This document shows, one piece after another, positions 1 to 8,900 of a stretch of DNA of 25,501 bases. Position numbers and translations under genes: made by a program. The notes beneath the pieces were generated by a model that was given only the letters and a program-made list of their open reading frames with translations, had not been told where the DNA came from and searched no databases. The first letter of the stretch is position 1; each line of letters opens with the position of its first letter. The stretch covers positions 1 through 25,501 of the forward strand of contig CAZGSV010000043.1 in the NCBI GenBank assembly GCA_964528605.1. The letters are read 5' to 3'. The DNA comes from CAZGSV01 sp964528605. Lineage in GTDB: Bacteria > Armatimonadota > Zipacnadia > CAZGSV01.

Positions 1-765
1 CGGCCTGCGCTTCCGCCTTCTCCCTCTGGAACTCGTCCAGCGACACCGCGCCTTGGTCCAGCAGGTCCTGCATGCGCTCGCCTTCCGCGCTCCAATACTC
101 CACGTGCGCCTGAGCCGAGGCCACCTCGGCTCGCGCTTGCGCTTCGTCCGCTTGCGCCGCCCTCCACTCGGCCTTGGCCGCAGCCTCCTGCTCTCCTGCC
201 GCGTTCACTTCCTGCTCCGCCTGCGCGACCATGGCCACTGCCCCTGCCCGGTCCTGCTCGGCCTCCGCCGCTTCCGCTTCCGCCTTGGCTATCTCCGCCT
301 CGGCCTGAGAGAGCATTGTGCGAGTCTGGGCCGCCTCGGCCGCCGCCGCCGTTGAGCCGGCGCCCGCGGCCGCCTTCTCCGCTGCCGCCTCCGCCTCGCG
401 TCCGCGGAGTTCCTCGCTGTCGAGGCGCACGATGAGTTGGCCGGGCCGCACGCGGTCACCCGCGTACACCGGCAGCGACACAATCCGCCCCGTCACCCGC
501 GGATACACGTCCTCATCCGTATACGCGACGGCGGTGCCCGTGTATGTGACCTTCCCCTCGATAGGGCCGTAAGCGACCGTCTCCGCCGCCACCGGCTGCG
601 TGCCCTCAGGCGCCCTCATCGCGCCCATATCCATCGCTTGCGCCTGCAGCAGTGACATCTGCCCCGGTCTCTTGTAGCGCTCGACCACCCACCAAGTGAC
701 GGCGCTCACGAGGGCAATGAGAACCAGCCCCCCCAGTATGTCCCGCCTAAGCACCCGCCTCATGG
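1..765 (-). CDS. HlyD-family membrane-fusion/periplasmic adaptor protein (3' end cut by window)
   Basis: This gene runs from ATG at 765-763 off the left edge, giving 255 residues without a stop. A GGGAGG ribosome site lies just upstream of the ATG. Residues about 8-27 form a single membrane helix (ILGGLVLIALVSAVTWW). Residues about 88-118 are half of a biotinyl-lipoyl-like hybrid motif (PRVTGRIVSLPVYAGDRVRP, then GQLIVRLDSEEL). From about 120 onward there is a very long Ala/Glu-rich coiled coil with many AEAEAA repeats, the alpha-hairpin that docks on an outer-membrane channel or a transporter. This layout is typical of adaptors of RND, MacB or type I export systems. The partner transporter is not visible and may lie to the left. 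A barrel gene sits 200 bp upstream on the same strand. Family assignment is solid; substrate is unknown. Confidence 0.85.
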
Positions 766-900
766 TTCCCTCCCTGCTGCACTATCACCAACGCGCGCTT
801 GCGCAGCATTACCTCTCGCGGTCACCATCTCCACCACCACGACTACCCCTGCGTGCTTTCGGCGCACGCGACCTCCAACAAGGTAGCACAGCAGGGGGTT

Positions 901-920
901 CCCGGCGCAAGGGCGCCGGG
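901..920. other. Perfect 8-bp GC hairpin between the barrel gene and the adaptor gene
   Basis: CCCGGCGC and GCGCCGGG are separated by the 4-base loop AAGG. The hairpin lies in the 200-bp gap (766-965) between two minus-strand genes. No T-run follows on either strand, so it may be an mRNA-stabilising or attenuating stem rather than a classical terminator. I see nothing else of note in this gap. Confidence 0.4.
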
Positions 921-965
921 GTGAGCGCGCGTCCCGCCTCGCGTTCGCGGGCTGTAGGGGGGCCC

Positions 966-2111
966 CTAGATCTTGAACCGAGTCTTTACCAGCGTGTACT
1001 CGATGGCCTCGTGGCTGGAGGCGTTCTCGTCCGGGTAGGTACGATTGTACTCCACCACCAGGTCCATGTTCTCGTTGATGCCGTAGATGATCTTGGCCTG
1101 GTAGAGGGTGTCGTCGGTGCGGTTGACGCGCCCGCCGTAGTTCTTCGCGTCCAGTGAGATTGCTCCGCGCAGGTTCTCCAGAATCTTGGCGGCGGCCTCC
1201 GCATGTAGGGAAGCGCGCTCGCCCGCGCTCTTCGTCAGCCGCGCTTGCCCCACGACATTCTCCAGGGGCCGAATGGTCACCTCCGAAAGGAATCCCGCCC
1301 GCCCCTGAGCGGCGAACAGGTCCGCAGGTTGGACCTCGTAGTACCCGTCGTAGTAGGCGGGCACGAACCTGTCCTGATAGTGAGAGAGTTCGTGGCGCCA
1401 CTGCAGCCGGCCCTTGCCCGCTTCGTACATCACGCCGCCGGCCAGCCCGCTGCCGTTGCCCTGCAAGTGCGCGAACTCTCCGTATGCCTTGAGGTTGAAC
1501 GCCGGCAGCGGAATCTGAAAGTCAATGGAGTAAGCCGACTCGGGCACGCCGCCATAGGCCGGGCGCTCATCGTCCTCAACGTAGGTGATCCCCACCTGCA
1601 CCTCCGGCCGCAGGTCCAGCCGTGCCCGCGCCATGGTGAGGTGCGTGTCCGTGGACAGCAGATACACAGCGCCCCGGCGGCCCTCCCAGCCGCCGAAGTA
1701 AGCCTTACGCTCGTTGGTGGCGTAGTTGCGCACCAGCAGCCCACGGCCAAACGTGGCGGAGGCGATGGAGGAGTAGCGCGCGCGGCCCTCTTTGCTGGTG
1801 TAGTCAATGAAGGCGATCTTGAGCAGGGCCCTGGTGGTGTCCACTGCCTGATCGAGGCTGCCCGGAGTGGCGTAGACCAGGCGCACGTCCGCCCCGGCGG
1901 TCAACTCGCGCACCTTCAGCGTCGGCTGCACCTGAGTCGTGAGCGCCTGGCCCGTCTCCGTCACTTCTCCTCTGCTCTCGCCGGTAAGGTGCAGGCCCGG
2001 CTCCAGATTGCGAAACTCCTTGTCAGCCGAAAAGAGCAGGTCGTCGGCGCCCGCGGGCGCCGCCACCCACGCCAGCAGCAAGATCGAGACGGCAGATACC
2101 CACTTCCCCAT
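966..2111 (-). CDS. Putative outer-membrane beta-barrel protein, family not recognised
   Basis: The protein has 381 residues. The start chosen is ATG at 2111-2109 because it is preceded by GGAGG at good spacing and opens a clear signal peptide (MGKWVSAVSILLLAWVAAPA-GA, cut near residue 22). The same frame stays open upstream to 2417, but that part is low-complexity shadow of the opposing gene. The mature protein alternates polar and aromatic/hydrophobic residues in short runs, for example in the stretches around GAVYLLSTDTHLT and SAYSIDFQIPLPAFNLKAYG. It ends with EYTLVKTRFKI, resembling a closing barrel strand although the last residue is Ile rather than Phe. The likely role is an outer-membrane porin or channel. 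The adaptor gene follows on the same strand, so it could be a companion of an export system. A strong promoter precedes it. The specific family and substrate cannot be named. Confidence 0.7.
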   Translation of the reverse strand: MGKWVSAVSILLLAWVAAPAGADDLLFSADKEFRNLEPGLHLTGESRGEVTETGQALTTQVQPTLKVRELTAGADVRLVYATPGSLDQAVDTTRALLKIAFIDYTSKEGRARYSSIASATFGRGLLVRNYATNERKAYFGGWEGRRGAVYLLSTDTHLTMARARLDLRPEVQVGITYVEDDERPAYGGVPESAYSIDFQIPLPAFNLKAYGEFAHLQGNGSGLAGGVMYEAGKGRLQWRHELSHYQDRFVPAYYDGYYEVQPADLFAAQGRAGFLSEVTIRPLENVVGQARLTKSAGERASLHAEAAAKILENLRGAISLDAKNYGGRVNRTDDTLYQAKIIYGINENMDLVVEYNRTYPDENASSHEAIEYTLVKTRFKI

Positions 2112-2162
2112 TAACCAGGCCTCCTGCGAAGCGGGCGCTTGTGCCTGCGCCGCACTAGTCGT

Positions 2163-2191
2163 TTGACACTCCGGGGCTCGAGCATTATAGT
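2163..2191 (+). promoter_or_regulatory. Sigma70-type promoter for the SRPBCC gene
   Basis: TTGACA at 2163-2168, a 17-base spacer and TATAGT at 2186-2191 form a near-consensus promoter. The predicted transcript starts near 2198, about 35 bases before the ATG at 2233. Its -10 box overlaps that of the opposing promoter. Confidence 0.75.
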
Positions 2192-2213
2192 CGTTCCGCT
2201 GTACCAGCGTCAA
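2184..2213 (-). promoter_or_regulatory. Sigma70-type promoter for the barrel-adaptor genes
   Basis: On the minus strand, TTGACG (2213-2208), an 18-base spacer and a perfect TATAAT (2189-2184) point toward the barrel gene that starts at 2111, leaving a leader of about 65 bases. The -10 box shares bases 2186-2189 with the -10 box of the plus-strand promoter. Confidence 0.75.
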
Positions 2214-2232
2214 CGCCGGGGCGAGGTCGCGC

Positions 2233-2688
2233 ATGCCGCAAGTGGTCGCGGAGATTACCGTCGAGGTGCCTGTGGAGGACCTGTACCTCTTGGCCCAGCA
2301 GGTCGAGCGCTTCCCCGAGTTCATGGCTGACCTCGAACGGGTGGAGATGCTCGAGCGCCAAGAGGGGCAGACGCGCACGCGTTGGACCGCCCGGGTGCCT
2401 GAGTTCAACCGCACCATTCAATGGGTTGAAGAGGACGAGTGGGACGGCGTCGCGCACGAGTGCCGCTTCCGGCAAACCGAGGGCGACTTCGACCGTTACC
2501 AGGGCGTGTGGCGCTTCCTTGCGGAGGGCGCCGGCACCAAGGCGCGCCTTGAGATTGACTACGACCTCAACGTGCCCCTGGTCGGTGCCCTCATCAAGGG
2601 CCTGATACAGAAGAAGATGCAGCAGAACTGCGACCAGATGCTGGCGGCGTTGAAAGCGCTCGCCGAGCAGGAGGGGAGAGGGGCATAG
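2233..2688 (+). CDS. SRPBCC-fold protein (COQ10/RatA/polyketide-cyclase-like)
   Basis: The protein has 151 residues, starting at ATG with a GGGGCGAGG site upstream. It has the family pattern: an opening strand (VVAEITVEVPVEDLYLLAQQ), a helix-turn 'VERFPEFMADLERVEML' much like COQ10/RatA proteins, strands such as TRTRWTARVPEFNRTIQWVEEDEW, and a closing long helix (ALIKGLIQKKMQQNCDQMLAALKAL). These small START-like proteins bind hydrophobic ligands such as quinones, lipids or polyketides. RatA-type members have also been linked to ribosome association. No ligand can be inferred here. It is transcribed from its own strong promoter, divergent from the barrel gene, and lies 169 bp before the zinc-ribbon gene on the same strand. 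Confidence 0.8.
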   Translation: MPQVVAEITVEVPVEDLYLLAQQVERFPEFMADLERVEMLERQEGQTRTRWTARVPEFNRTIQWVEEDEWDGVAHECRFRQTEGDFDRYQGVWRFLAEGAGTKARLEIDYDLNVPLVGALIKGLIQKKMQQNCDQMLAALKALAEQEGRGA

Positions 2689-2857
2689 GCGTGCCCAGCG
2701 CCGGCTCAGTGGCGGCTGCAGGGGTACCGGGATTCCGCTACCGGGCCGCAGCGGCCATTGCGCCCGGTTCGCGGCCGCCCAGTGTCGCTCGCCGCCCGGC
2801 GTCCACCAACCTCAGTCCCTGCTTCGCTGCGCGCGCGGGGCGAGGAGAGCCCGAGCG

Positions 2858-3583
2858 ATGACCAAGGACCTAGAGGTTCTGTGGCAGGTCCACCTGGCTG
2901 ACGCGCAAGCCAGTGGGGTGGAGGCAGAGGTCGCCGCGCTCGATGACGGCAGCAGGTTGAACAGGCTGTGCGAGCGCCTGGAGAAAGACCTCGAGAAACT
3001 GCAGCGCCAACTCCATGACCTGCAGGCCGAGCAGCGCGACGTGCAGTTGAGCCTCGACGCCGCCGAAGACAAGAAGAAGCACTTTGAGCGCGAGTTGTAC
3101 CAAGGCCTGGTCAGCAATCCCAAGGAATTGCGCGACCTGGAGCGCGAGATCGCCGCTTTGGGCGGGCAGGCGGACCGGCTGGAGACCCGCGTCCTGGAGA
3201 TGATGGAGCAGGGCGACCGCCTCAAGGCGGAGATGGCGGAGTTGGAGAGGAAGGTCCGCGTCGGCCGCAAGAGGTTGGCCCAGGTTACGCAGGCCTACGC
3301 GCGCAACCGGGCTGCGCTCGAAGAACGACTCGCCGCCGTCAAGGCCCAGCGCGCGGCGGCGGCCGCTGCGGTGCCCCCTGACTTGCTCTCACGCTACCAG
3401 GCCATCCGCGCGCGCGCCGGAGGCGTCGGAATGGCCCGTGTTGAGCGAGGCGCATGCTCGATGTGCAACATCATGGTGCCGGCCCTGTCCGGGCACCGCG
3501 CTCGCCTCGACGGCAGCGTCCTCACCTGCGAGGGCTGTCAGCGGCTGCTCTACTTCGGTGGGGAGCAGGATGCGCAATCCTAA
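2858..3583 (+). CDS. Coiled-coil hairpin protein with C-terminal C4 zinc ribbon
   Basis: The protein has 241 residues, with ATG preceded by GAGGAGA. Residues about 25-170 form a long antiparallel coiled coil rich in Glu, Lys, Arg and Leu. The motif GLVSNPKELRDLEREI (about 83-98) at the hairpin is typical of the CT398-like family. Residues 200-227 hold a zinc ribbon with pairs C200/C203 (ACSMC) and C224/C227 (LTCEGC), followed by QRLLYF. Members are proposed to bind nucleic acid or act as adaptors, but the exact role is not established. The gene overlaps the downstream RNase H gene by 14 bases; this pairing is common in other phyla. The 169-bp gap before it (2689-2857) has no gene and no RNA that I could recognise. 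Confidence 0.88.
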   Translation: MTKDLEVLWQVHLADAQASGVEAEVAALDDGSRLNRLCERLEKDLEKLQRQLHDLQAEQRDVQLSLDAAEDKKKHFERELYQGLVSNPKELRDLEREIAALGGQADRLETRVLEMMEQGDRLKAEMAELERKVRVGRKRLAQVTQAYARNRAALEERLAAVKAQRAAAAAAVPPDLLSRYQAIRARAGGVGMARVERGACSMCNIMVPALSGHRARLDGSVLTCEGCQRLLYFGGEQDAQS

Positions 3584-4097
3584 GGGCGCGGGGCCCGGGC
3601 CGCCTGGGCCTCCTCTGCCGGGAGCCCGCGTCCACGCCGACGGGTCGTGCATAGGCAACCCCGGGCCGGGGGGCATCGGCGTCGTGCTCGAGTTGCCCGG
3701 AGGCGAGAGAGTCGAGGTCAGCGAGTACCTCGGGGAGACCACGAACAACCAGGCGGAATACCGCGCCTTGCTGCGCGCGCTCCAAGAGTGCGAAGCCCGA
3801 GGAGTGTCGCAGGCTGCCGTTTTCCTGGACAGCGAACTGGTGGTCAAGCAGGTCGGTGGCCAGTATCGAGTGAAGCAGGCCGACCTGCTAACCCTCCATG
3901 CTGAGGTGAGAGCGGCCCTGGCAAGAGGGCGCTATCGAGTGGAATACGTGGGCCGCGCTGAGAATCGCCTCGCCAACGTGTTAGCGCAGAAGGCGGCGCG
4001 GCTCGGGCGGCGCGCCAGCACCGAGGCCTGCGCGCGCGACCGACAGCCGAGCGACCCCGAGGCCGGTAGCGGGCCTTCGGACGCGCAGGAGCCCTAG
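3570..4097 (+). CDS. RNase HI-like ribonuclease with Asn at the fourth active-site position
   Basis: The protein has 175 residues. ATG at 3570 was chosen because it follows GGGGAGCAGG and the RNase H fold starts soon after; an in-frame ATG further upstream only adds shadow sequence. The fold is recognised from VHADGSCIGNPGPGGIGVVL (Asp24), ETTNNQAEYRALLRAL (Glu63) and AVFLDSELVVKQ (Asp87). The fourth metal ligand, normally Asp in an 'N..AD.LA' motif, is Asn136 here (ENRLANVLAQKA, codon AAC). The enzyme class cleaves the RNA strand of RNA-DNA hybrids during replication and repair. The C-terminal 30 residues are a charged low-complexity tail. The gene overlaps the zinc-ribbon gene and lies 7 bases before the PqqD-like gene, so it may be co-transcribed with both. 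Confidence 0.85.
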   Translation: MRNPKGAGPGPPGPPLPGARVHADGSCIGNPGPGGIGVVLELPGGERVEVSEYLGETTNNQAEYRALLRALQECEARGVSQAAVFLDSELVVKQVGGQYRVKQADLLTLHAEVRAALARGRYRVEYVGRAENRLANVLAQKAARLGRRASTEACARDRQPSDPEAGSGPSDAQEP

Positions 4098-4104
4098 GAG
4101 GCGA

Positions 4105-4536
4105 GTGCCGTTGCTGCGTTGGCGGCGCAAACCCAAGTTCACCAAAGCGCAGGCGTTGGAGACCGTGCCCTTTCAGAATCCGAACGTGCAAGCGGAGCGC
4201 GACGAGCAAGGCAACCTCATACTGGCCCTAAAGGTGCGCCGCACCCCGGCGGCCAGCCTGCTCTCCAAGATCTTCTTCACGCCCCCGCAGCGCCGCGTCG
4301 CGCTCGACCAGATGGGAACCTGGGTGTGGCAGCGCTGCGACGGCAAGCGCACCGTGCGGGGGTTGATTGACGAGTTGGCCCGGCGGTATAAACTAAACCC
4401 TCGCGAGGCGGAGATGTCGTTGACCACCTTCTTGCGCAGCCTCGGCGAACGAGGGCTGGTGGTACTAGCGGTGCCTAAGGAAAGCGCGCAGACGGAGGAG
4501 GCCGGCGGTGAGCCGAGTGCAGACGAAGGGCGTTGA
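4105..4536 (+). CDS. PqqD-like (RRE-type winged-helix) protein
   Basis: The protein has 143 residues. It starts at GTG 4105, with the ribosome site AGGAGG overlapping the preceding stop. The middle (about 65-122) matches the PqqD pattern: LDQMGTWVWQRCDGKRTVRG, then LIDELARRYKLNPREAEMSLTTFLRSLGERGLV. In PQQ and other RiPP pathways this domain binds a precursor peptide. Many PqqD-like proteins also sit beside ABC transporter genes with no RiPP nearby, as here. No radical-SAM enzyme or precursor peptide is visible in the window. The N-terminal 60 residues are basic and contain a hydrophobic patch (SLLSKIFFTPP). The next gene starts 29 bases before this one ends, which implies translational coupling with the FtsX permease. 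Confidence 0.75.
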   Translation: MPLLRWRRKPKFTKAQALETVPFQNPNVQAERDEQGNLILALKVRRTPAASLLSKIFFTPPQRRVALDQMGTWVWQRCDGKRTVRGLIDELARRYKLNPREAEMSLTTFLRSLGERGLVVLAVPKESAQTEEAGGEPSADEGR

Positions 4537-5122
4537 AAAACAGATCAGTCTTCCCTGGCGGGAGGCCTTCCGCATCTCCATGCGGAGTATCGTCATCCGC
4601 TTCGGCCGGGCCATCATCACCGTCTCCGGCGTCGTGTTGGGCATCGCCTTCCTCATGTCGGTGCTCACCTCCGCCCTGGCCTCCAGCGCCAGCGGCATGG
4701 AGATGGACGCCGCCGTGCGCGCGCGCCAGGCCTGGCTGGTAGCCATGTCCATCATCGTCTGCGGCGTCGGCATCATGAACTCCATGTTCATGTCGGTCAC
4801 CGAGCGCTTCCGCGAGATCGGCACCATGAAGTGCCTGGGCGCGCTCGACAGTTTCGTGGTGCGCTTGTTCTTGATCGAGTCCGGCCTGATGGGAGTCGTC
4901 GGCTCACTCGCCGGAATCCTGCTCGGCTTTGTCAGCATGGCGCTGGCCACCTCAGTGCGGCGGGGCTTCGGCTGGGTGGCGCACATTCGCGGAGATCAAC
5001 TGCTCGAATACCTGGCATTCTCCATGGCGGTGGGCGTCATTGTTTCCATCGCCGCTGCCATTCCACCTGCCGTGCGCGCGGCCCGCATGCCGCCGGCGGC
5101 GGCACTGCGCATTGAGATCTGA
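4508..5122 (+). CDS. Minimal FtsX/MacB-type ABC permease lacking the ectodomain
   Basis: The protein has 204 residues, starting at GTG 4508 with GGAGGAG upstream. Four membrane helices are visible at about 35-57 (AIITVSGVVLGIAFLMSVLT), 76-97, 121-146 and 168-189. The family signature SVTERFREIGTMKCLGA is at 96-112, and the typical 'IPPAVRAARMPPAAALR' ending is present. MacB/LolC-type permeases usually carry a periplasmic domain of about 200 residues between helices 1 and 2. Here the link is only about 20 residues. It is therefore a stripped-down FtsX subunit, probably working with the ATPase that starts 38 bases downstream and with the large FtsX fusion after that. I see no frameshift in the DNA to suggest it is a broken gene. 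Confidence 0.82.
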   Translation: MSRVQTKGVEKQISLPWREAFRISMRSIVIRFGRAIITVSGVVLGIAFLMSVLTSALASSASGMEMDAAVRARQAWLVAMSIIVCGVGIMNSMFMSVTERFREIGTMKCLGALDSFVVRLFLIESGLMGVVGSLAGILLGFVSMALATSVRRGFGWVAHIRGDQLLEYLAFSMAVGVIVSIAAAIPPAVRAARMPPAAALRIEI

Positions 5123-5160
5123 TACCGGGGCCAAGCAGGAGCCAGAGGAGGTCTGCAAAG

Positions 5161-5925
5161 ATGGCGGTCGCTACCAAAGATGCGGGGGCGGTCGAGTACA
5201 CCGTACGCACCCGCGACGTGGTCAAGGAATACGTGATGGGGAAGGTGACGGTGCGCGCCCTCAACGGCGTGACCCTGGACATCTATCGCGGTGAGTACCT
5301 CTCCATCATGGGCCCCTCCGGCTCGGGCAAGTCCACCCTCTTCAACATGATCGGCGGACTCGACAAGCCCTCCTCGGGAAGCGTCTTCATTGACGAGACC
5401 GACATGGCGCAGTTGGACGCCTCCGAATTGGCCTGGCTGCGCTGCCGCAAGATCGGCTACATCTTCCAGACCTTCAACCTGATCCCGGTCATGACCGCAC
5501 TGGAGAATGTCACCCTGCCCATGATCTTCGCCGGCGCCACGAGCGATGAGATGCTCGATCGGGGCAAGGAACTGTTGGAGTTGGTGGGCCTCGGAGACCG
5601 CCTGCACCACAAGCCGATGGAACTCTCCGGCGGCCAGCAGCAGCGCGTGGCTATCGCCCGCTCGCTCGCCAATGACCCCGCCATCGTGCTGGCCGATGAA
5701 CCCACTGGGAACCTGGACCTCAAGACGGGCAAGGAGATCATCACCCTGCTCAAGCAACTGAACACGGAGCGCGGCGTCACCATCATCTCCGCCACCCACG
5801 ACCTGAAGATGCTCGATGTCTCCGACCGCATCGTCTGGATACGCGACGGGCAGGTGGAGCGGGTGGAGAGCCGCGAGTCGGTGAAACTGGCGGTCGGCGA
5901 AGTCGAAGGCGAGGAGGCTGGCTAG
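5161..5925 (+). CDS. LolD/MacB-type ABC transporter ATPase
   Basis: The protein has 254 residues, starting at ATG with a strong GAGGAGG site. All nucleotide-binding motifs are intact: Walker A GPSGSGKST (51-59), Q-loop Gln103 (IFQTFNL), signature LSGGQQQRVAIARSL (155-169), Walker B IVLADEPTGNLD (175-186) and H-loop His213 (ISATHD). The 'FQTFNLIPVMTALENV' segment is typical of the MacB/LolD/FtsE group, which drives mechanotransmission by FtsX-type permeases rather than ordinary transport through the membrane. It lies between the minimal FtsX gene and the giant FtsX fusion gene, so it very probably energises both. The substrate is unknown. Confidence 0.93.
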   Translation: MAVATKDAGAVEYTVRTRDVVKEYVMGKVTVRALNGVTLDIYRGEYLSIMGPSGSGKSTLFNMIGGLDKPSSGSVFIDETDMAQLDASELAWLRCRKIGYIFQTFNLIPVMTALENVTLPMIFAGATSDEMLDRGKELLELVGLGDRLHHKPMELSGGQQQRVAIARSLANDPAIVLADEPTGNLDLKTGKEIITLLKQLNTERGVTIISATHDLKMLDVSDRIVWIRDGQVERVESRESVKLAVGEVEGEEAG

Positions 5926-5995
5926 CCTCCCCGCGGGCCCGCCCAGGGCCCCTGGCGGTCGAGCCGTGGAGCATGTGCAAGGAGGCGGCGCCGGT

Positions 5996-8900
5996 ATGAG
6001 AACACGCGCGGGCATCGCGCTGATCTTGGCACTTCTGGTCACCATGGGGTCGGCCGCAGCTGACCCCGTCGTGACCGGAGAGACCCTGGGCGTGGACTGG
6101 GTGGACCAAGTGCACCGCGACCTGGGCGCCCTGCAAAACCGCATCACCGGTTCCGCAGACGCGCAGCAGGCTACCGCCTATGTGGAACGCACCTTCAGGC
6201 AACTGGGCCTCCAGCGCGTCTCCGTCACCCATTTCCCCGCCGCCGTCCCTGTGGACAAGGGCACCACCCTCACCCTGTCCACGGGCGAAATCATCCGCGT
6301 CCGTCCCCTTTGGCCTAACCTGGTTCACACTTGCCTGACCCCTCCTGAGGGTCTGAGCGGGCCGCTGGTCTATGGCGGGCTAGGCTCCTTCCGCGAGTTC
6401 GACGGCAAGCTGCTAGAGGGCTCGCTGGTGCTGCTCGATTTCAACTGCGCCATGGCCTGGCTCAACGCCGCCTATCTGGGCGCCAAGGCCGTGGTCCTCA
6501 TCGCGCCCGACGATACCCTCCGCGGCGAGGCCGAGCAGAAGTTCATCAGCATTCCGGTCAACATCCCTCGCCTGTGGGTGCCCCGCGAGCAAGGACTGGA
6601 ACTCAAGCGCAGGCTGGAGGCCGGTGAGCAACTGCAAGCCACGCTGCATTCCCAGGTCGAATGGGAGCAAGTGCAGGGAGACAGCGTGCGCGGCTGGCTG
6701 AGCGGCACCGACCCCACGTTGAGGAACGAGACCATCGCCATCCAGACCTACTATGACTCCAACAGCGTCGTCTTGGGGCTCGCCCCCGGCGCCGAGAGCC
6801 TTAACTCACTCGCCGGCCTGCTCGCCCTCATCGAGCGGCTCAAGGCCCACCCCCCCAAGCGCTCCGTCCTCTTTGTCGCCGGCACCGGTCACCATCAGGC
6901 CCTGGCGGGCTCAAAGCACCTGCTCGGCTGGCTGCGCGACCAGAAGGCCGCCATGAAGGACAAGAAGTCCTATCAGGTCAATCCGGTCGCCGTCTTCAGC
7001 CTGGACCTGAGCAGCGGCAGCGGCGCCGCCGGCGTCTTCTGGATGGGCTACTTCTACGGCTACAAAGAGGACATCGCCTGGAAGTTCGCCGAGATCGGCA
7101 AGTTCTGCCGCGAGCAATATCAGTCGCTGGCGCGCCGACTGGGCCTGCCCGTGGGCGACCTCTACCAAGAGGCGTTCGTTGACGCCGTAACCGCAGTCAA
7201 GGGCAAGGAATGGCGCACCTACCTGCCCGGCCGTCTGGCGTTCGACAGCGAGGTCGCGGTGGTCGCGGGCATACCCGGAGTCACTTTCGCCACCGTCAAT
7301 GACACCCGCCGCTACGTGGACACCCCCCTTGACACCCTCGACCGCGTCAACCTCCCCAACGTCAAGAGGCAGTTGAAGCCGCTGCTGGAGATCATCCCCC
7401 GCCTCTTGAGCGTGGACAACTCCGACCACCGCTTCTTCGCCAAGGACCTCGACGACAACTTCGCCAAACTCACCGCCCGCGTTGTCGAGTTCAACATCAA
7501 GACCGGCGCCGCTTACTTCCCCAACAAGCCGGTGCCCGGCTCCATAGCCATCGTGCGCGCCCTGAGCAAGACCAACGTGGGCGTGCGCGGCGAGCTGGCC
7601 GCCATCCCGGACAAGAAGGGCAACGCCGTCTTCACCGGCATGTGCAACAGCCGCATCTTCGACTACAAATGGCGCGTCGAGGCCTACCGCGTCAACTCCC
7701 AGACCGGGGAGATTGACTTTGCGCCCGACCTGGGCCGCCAAGGTAACGAGTCCTATCCCATCGAACTCAAGGTGGACACCAACGACAAGGGCCTCACCGT
7801 CGTGCTCTTCAACTGTGAGGCGCTCACGCTTTTTGACACCGTGGACCAGACCCAGTTCCTGCTCCTGCGCGACTTGCAGATCTTCGACGTCACTACCGAG
7901 GCGGCACCCTACTCCTTCGGCTTCTGCGTCCCCGTTATGCCGCAGCAATGGGCTCCCGTGTACGAGCCCGCCGCCGTGACCTTCGCCCCGCCGGGGACAC
8001 TGATCAAGATCACCCTGGGTGCCTCGGTGCTGGGCCGCAACTTCCTCCTGCTCAACGCGACCCCCAAGGAGCCGCTGGGCATCGGCTTCAACGTCTCCGA
8101 ACAGCACAAGGTGACCTGGACCAGCCTGCAGGTCGGCGAGGACATGTGGATCCTCAACCAAGACCGCATCGTCAACAAGCTCAACCGCTTCGGCATCACT
8201 AATGCCCGCCTGGAGCAGTTGCACCGCGAGACCAGGAAGTTGCTCAACCAGGCCAGAAGGGCGCGCGAGCAGATGCGCTACAGCGACGCCGTGCATTATG
8301 GCCGCGCCGCCTGGGGCTTCGAGCTCAAGGCCTATCCCGATGTAATGAAGACCGCCAACGACATCATCAAGGGCGTCATCTTCTACTTGTTCCTGCTGCT
8401 GCCCTTCTCCTTCTTCGCCGAGCGCCTGCTCATCGCCTCGCCCGAGATCAAGCGCCAGATCGTCTGGACCGCCGTGGTCTTCATCATCATGTTTGCCATT
8501 CTGGCTTGGGTGCATCCGGCGTTCCGCATGACCAGCACCCCCTACATCATCCTGGTCGCCTTCGCCATTGTCGCGCTCAGCGTCGTGGTCACCTATATCG
8601 TGGTGTCCAAGTTCGAGGAGCAGATGGAGCGCGTCCGCCTGGGCGTCTCCGGCGCCAAGCGCATCCAGCGCGCCGACGTGGGCCGCATCCAGGCCTCCTC
8701 GGCCGCCTTCCTCCTGGGCATCGCCAACATGCGCCGCCGCGTCATGCGCACCACCCTCACCTGCGTCACCCTCGTCCTGCTCACCTTCACCGTCCTCTCC
8801 TTCACCTCTGTCGTCTCCAGCGTGCGCATCAACCGCGTTAAGTTGAAGGGCACGCCCTCCTACACCGGCCTCATGCTGCGCAGCGTCATCTGGGAGCCCA

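Noticed and set aside
2109..2417. A longer start for the barrel protein
   Set aside because: The extra part lies opposite the SRPBCC gene and crosses both promoters. The signal peptide and ribosome site fit the ATG at 2111.
2689..2857. Possible RNase P RNA or other structured RNA beside the zinc-ribbon and RNase H genes
   Set aside because: That linkage is known in some phyla, but the gap is only 169 bases and shows none of the conserved RNase P core.
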